Positions 5,058 through 6,271 of a stretch of DNA of 6,271 bases are shown here, in pieces. Position numbers and translations under genes: made by a program. The stretch's first letter is position 1. Every line of letters begins with the position of its first letter. The notes below the pieces were generated by a model. That model was given only the letters and a program-made list of their open reading frames with translations. It made no database searches and was not told the origin of the DNA. This DNA is from Peptococcaceae bacterium BRH_c23 (lineage in GTDB: Bacteria; Bacillota_B; Desulfitobacteriia; Desulfitobacteriales; Desulfitobacteriaceae): NCBI GenBank assembly GCA_000961805.1, contig LADV01000271.1, positions 1 through 6,271 of the forward strand, in the 5' to 3' direction.

Positions 5058-5306
5058 GTTACAAATTACACAGTTGTATGAATAGCAAAAATACAGTAAT
5101 AGTGTTAATAAATTACAGTCAATAGAAGGGATTTGACTCCTGATGACGAAGTTTGTCCTAAAAGAAATTTGGCTGTAGGTATAACGATAACGTTTTAGTC
5201 ACAAAACCTGTAATATTGATGGTTTCTTTTCGTAGTGATACAGCTAGATGAGTCAGGAGTGTGTTATGACGTTTTATGTAAATAAGTGAAGTAACCATAA
5301 CCTTAT
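5058..5306. other. Non-coding stretch, no gene seen
   Basis: About 250 AT-rich bases without a credible open frame. An eight-base inverted repeat (ACTCCTGA at 5136-5143, TCAGGAGT at 5253-5260) lies 109 bases apart, probably by chance. The right part likely includes degenerate IS91 sequence beyond the recognisable transposase tail. Confidence 0.35.
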
Positions 5307-5490
5307 TACTACGTTCGATTTATTACCGTCCTTATAATCTCGCCATTCAAAACTCACGGACTGACTGTCAAAGGCTTGAATTCTAGAATTGCTGATCGCT
5401 ACTCTGTGGGTATAGCGTCCAAGATAACGAACAACATGCCCCGGAGATTTGAATGGTTTTTCAAAAGACAACCCAATTTACGCTATATTA
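5307..5490 (-). pseudogene. Remnant of an IS91-family (Y2) transposase
   Basis: The - strand frame contains GHVVRYLGRYTHRVAISNSR followed by a SFEWRDYKDG stretch. VLxYLxRYTHRVAISNxR with a following F-x-W/Y-x-D-Y is the hallmark of the IS91/IS801-type putative transposase domain; these elements move by a rolling-circle mechanism. Just upstream the expected WVVFCKKPF is split: NWVVF lies in another frame and ends at a stop, showing a frameshift near 5466. Past the lysine-rich turn at 5307 the family pattern is lost and a stop follows. The catalytic tyrosine region and the C-terminal part are gone. No start codon or ribosome site fits (the apparent start would be TTG). Roughly 60 of about 380 residues survive. 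Confidence 0.75.
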
Positions 5491-5505
5491 ATTATCGACA
5501 AGAGA

Positions 5506-5693
5506 AAGGAAATTGCTTCTTAACGCAATAGACAAAGTAAGTGTCTCAATTATTAGATCTATTGAATAGTGAAGGGTTTCCGAACACGAAAGCAATGCTT
5601 CCTCCACGGAAGAGAGAGGGCATAAAGTACATATACTTTTCAACCAATACTTCGTCTATGAGGATTAAACAATATTTGGATAATCCTAAAGCT
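5506..5693 (+). pseudogene. 5' fragment of a pyridoxamine 5'-phosphate oxidase-like (FMN-binding) gene, frameshifted
   Basis: The frame reads NSEGFPNTKAMLPPRKREGI and KYIYFSTNTSSMRIKQYLDN followed by PKA. This is the first half of the split-barrel fold of PPOX-type FMN proteins: (S/N)xxGxPxxxAM, then IYFSTxxxSxKxxQxxxNPKA, where the Thr/Ser segment contacts the flavin phosphate. The expected beginning, DKVSVSIIRSI, lies one frame off at about 5530-5563, so an extra base near 5564 shifts the frame. A further shift near 5520 separates it from KEIAS. After NPKA the family pattern ends and the rest of the barrel is missing, about 90 of 130-150 residues lost. The apparent GTG start at 5541 is therefore not a real start. 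Its 3' side is replaced by the sequence into which the intron inserted. Confidence 0.7.
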
Positions 5694-5717
5694 GTTGCAG
5701 CTGGGCATCTCACAACA

Positions 5718-5773
5718 GAGCATTCACGACATTTTGCCAATATGAATGTGGTTGGGACGCATCGTGAATGCTC
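5718..5773. repeat. 12-bp inverted repeat just before the intron insertion point
   Basis: GAGCATTCACGA (5718-5729) and TCGTGAATGCTC (5762-5773) are perfect reverse complements with a 32-base interior. The 3' arm ends nine bases before the intron's first base. This could be a terminator hairpin, a remnant of a mobile-element end or a recombination site. No T-run follows in + orientation because the intron interrupts the flank. Confidence 0.65.
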
Positions 5774-5776
5774 AGA

Positions 5777-5782
5777 ACGTTA
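5777..5782 (+). other. IBS1 target site of the group II intron
   Basis: ACGTTA is the last six bases of the 5' exon. It is fully complementary to TAACGT at 6003-6008 in the intron, the pairing that fixes where the intron splices and inserts. IBS2 and its partner could not be identified with confidence. Confidence 0.7.
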
Positions 5783-6271
5783 GTGCGCCAAGCGAAGCTT
5801 GGCACTTCTTACAAGGTGAAAGTCCTTGCTGGGTAAGGTCTAGCCAACCACCCATATCGAGTGTTGCGTCGAAACTGGAAACACTAAGGCGAAGCGTACA
5901 CAGAGAACTATATAGGCCACAGGGAGAACCGTAACTCCTGAAGCATATTCAGCCCCGTCATAGTGTGTCTGGAAACAGACGAAGAGCAGATGACGACGTG
6001 GTTAACGTCACGGAAGTCCAAGCAAAGAAACCGACTAATGGCAAGGTTTCGGAGGGTCTGTCGGGGTCAGAGAACGTGGCATGTATGGAGAGAGGTGTCA
6101 GGAACTTGGGAGGTACCCTGATGGCTCTTGTCGTAAAGACAGGTAAGGCCGGACAATCGAAAAAGAGGAAGGCCGATGGCAACATTAGGGATTCGGATTC
6201 ATTCATAGTGCGTGCGTGGCAGCACGTTCATCAGGTGGGTTAAAGTCCCACTGGATCCCGGACTGGGGGAT
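5783..6271 (+). mobile_element. Group II intron, 5' RNA part (domains I to about IV), runs off the window
   Basis: The intron starts GTGCGCC, the consensus group II 5' end. The next 480 bases have no coding sequence with a ribosome site but are dense in short hairpins and conserved pieces: CAAGGTGAAAGTCCTTG, AGCCAACCACCC, a GNRA-type GTCTG-GAAA-CAGAC hairpin (about 5970-5983), and near the end GGTGGG-TTAAAG-TCCCAC. A four-base stem (CGTG 5997-6000, CACG 6009-6012) carries loop GTTAACGT, whose TAACGT (EBS1) matches the exon bases 5777-5782. This supports both the identity and the 5' boundary. The resemblance is to the IIB, mitochondrial- or chloroplast-like bacterial introns and not class C; the subclass is a guess. 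The reverse transcriptase/maturase that drives splicing and retrohoming should begin shortly after 6271. Small open frames inside are incidental. Confidence 0.85.
6003..6008 (+). other. EBS1 of the group II intron
   Basis: TAACGT in the eight-base loop of a four-base-pair hairpin (5997-6012), complementary to the six exon bases just 5' of the intron. The loop placement is where EBS1 sits in domain I. Confidence 0.7.

Noticed and set aside
5136..5260. Terminal inverted repeats of a small MITE
   Set aside because: Only eight matching bases 109 apart, with no target duplication; chance is a sufficient explanation.
5713..5787. Integron attC site interrupted by the intron
   Set aside because: CAAC and GTTAG lie at the ends, but the spacer is paired, the core boxes do not fit the RYYYAAC/GTTRRRY pattern, and no integron context is seen.
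5746..6243. Small open frames at 5746-5934, 5965-6243 (plus) and 5958-6206 (minus)
   Set aside because: They lie within the structured RNA part of the group II intron, lack ribosome sites and resemble no protein family.

Overview
The window looks like accessory or scarred chromosome from a low-to-moderate GC Gram-positive bacterium. Strong AAGGAG/GGAGG ribosome sites, sigma-A promoter spacing, a FlxA-like protein, a PepSY plus LTxxQ-type gene pair and an IS91-like remnant together suggest a spore-forming clostridium related to Desulfosporosinus or Desulfitobacterium. That genus-level guess is inference from remembered family resemblance, not from a search.

Layout. Positions 1-734 are four abutting gene scraps on the + strand: the tail of a tyrosine recombinase (frameshifted), an unrecognised fragment, an internal piece of an FAD-linked oxidase, and the last segment of a GtrA-like membrane protein. 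Positions 764-1663 hold a closely spaced pair: an intact two-helix PepSY-type membrane protein, and an exported-type LTxxQ protein that appears to have lost its start and signal peptide. At 1771 a well-formed ribosome site and start open a FlxA-like gene that is lost after about 20 codons. Positions 1883-3675 are the healthiest part: a TrmB-type regulator followed by a DMT/EamA exporter on the - strand, apparently one operon with a good promoter and a candidate operator over the transcription start. Positions 3781-4077 carry a leader with a GNRA-capped hairpin and the first ten codons of a lost gene, cut by the left end of an IS3-like element (4078-4282). That IS end keeps a perfect 19-bp hairpin that hides the transposase ribosome site. 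A complete FlxA-like coiled-coil gene lies at 4279-4572 (-).

The right third decays again: a 3' mutM fragment with a frameshift, a strong terminator (5017-5057), a remnant of an IS91-type transposase (-), a frameshifted pyridoxamine-phosphate-oxidase-like fragment, and, from 5783 to the window end, the 5' RNA portion of a group II intron. The intron call is supported by a GTGCG 5' end and a six-base EBS1 in a hairpin loop that matches the six bases just upstream. The intron protein would lie beyond the window.

Overall, four or five genes look functional: the PepSY protein, possibly its LTxxQ partner, TrmB, EamA and FlxA-like. The rest is a dense series of junctions between truncated genes and mobile-element remnants. 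I see no convincing new defence or biosynthetic system. The most interesting items are the IS hairpin, the orphan structured leader, the TrmB/EamA control region and the intron target site.
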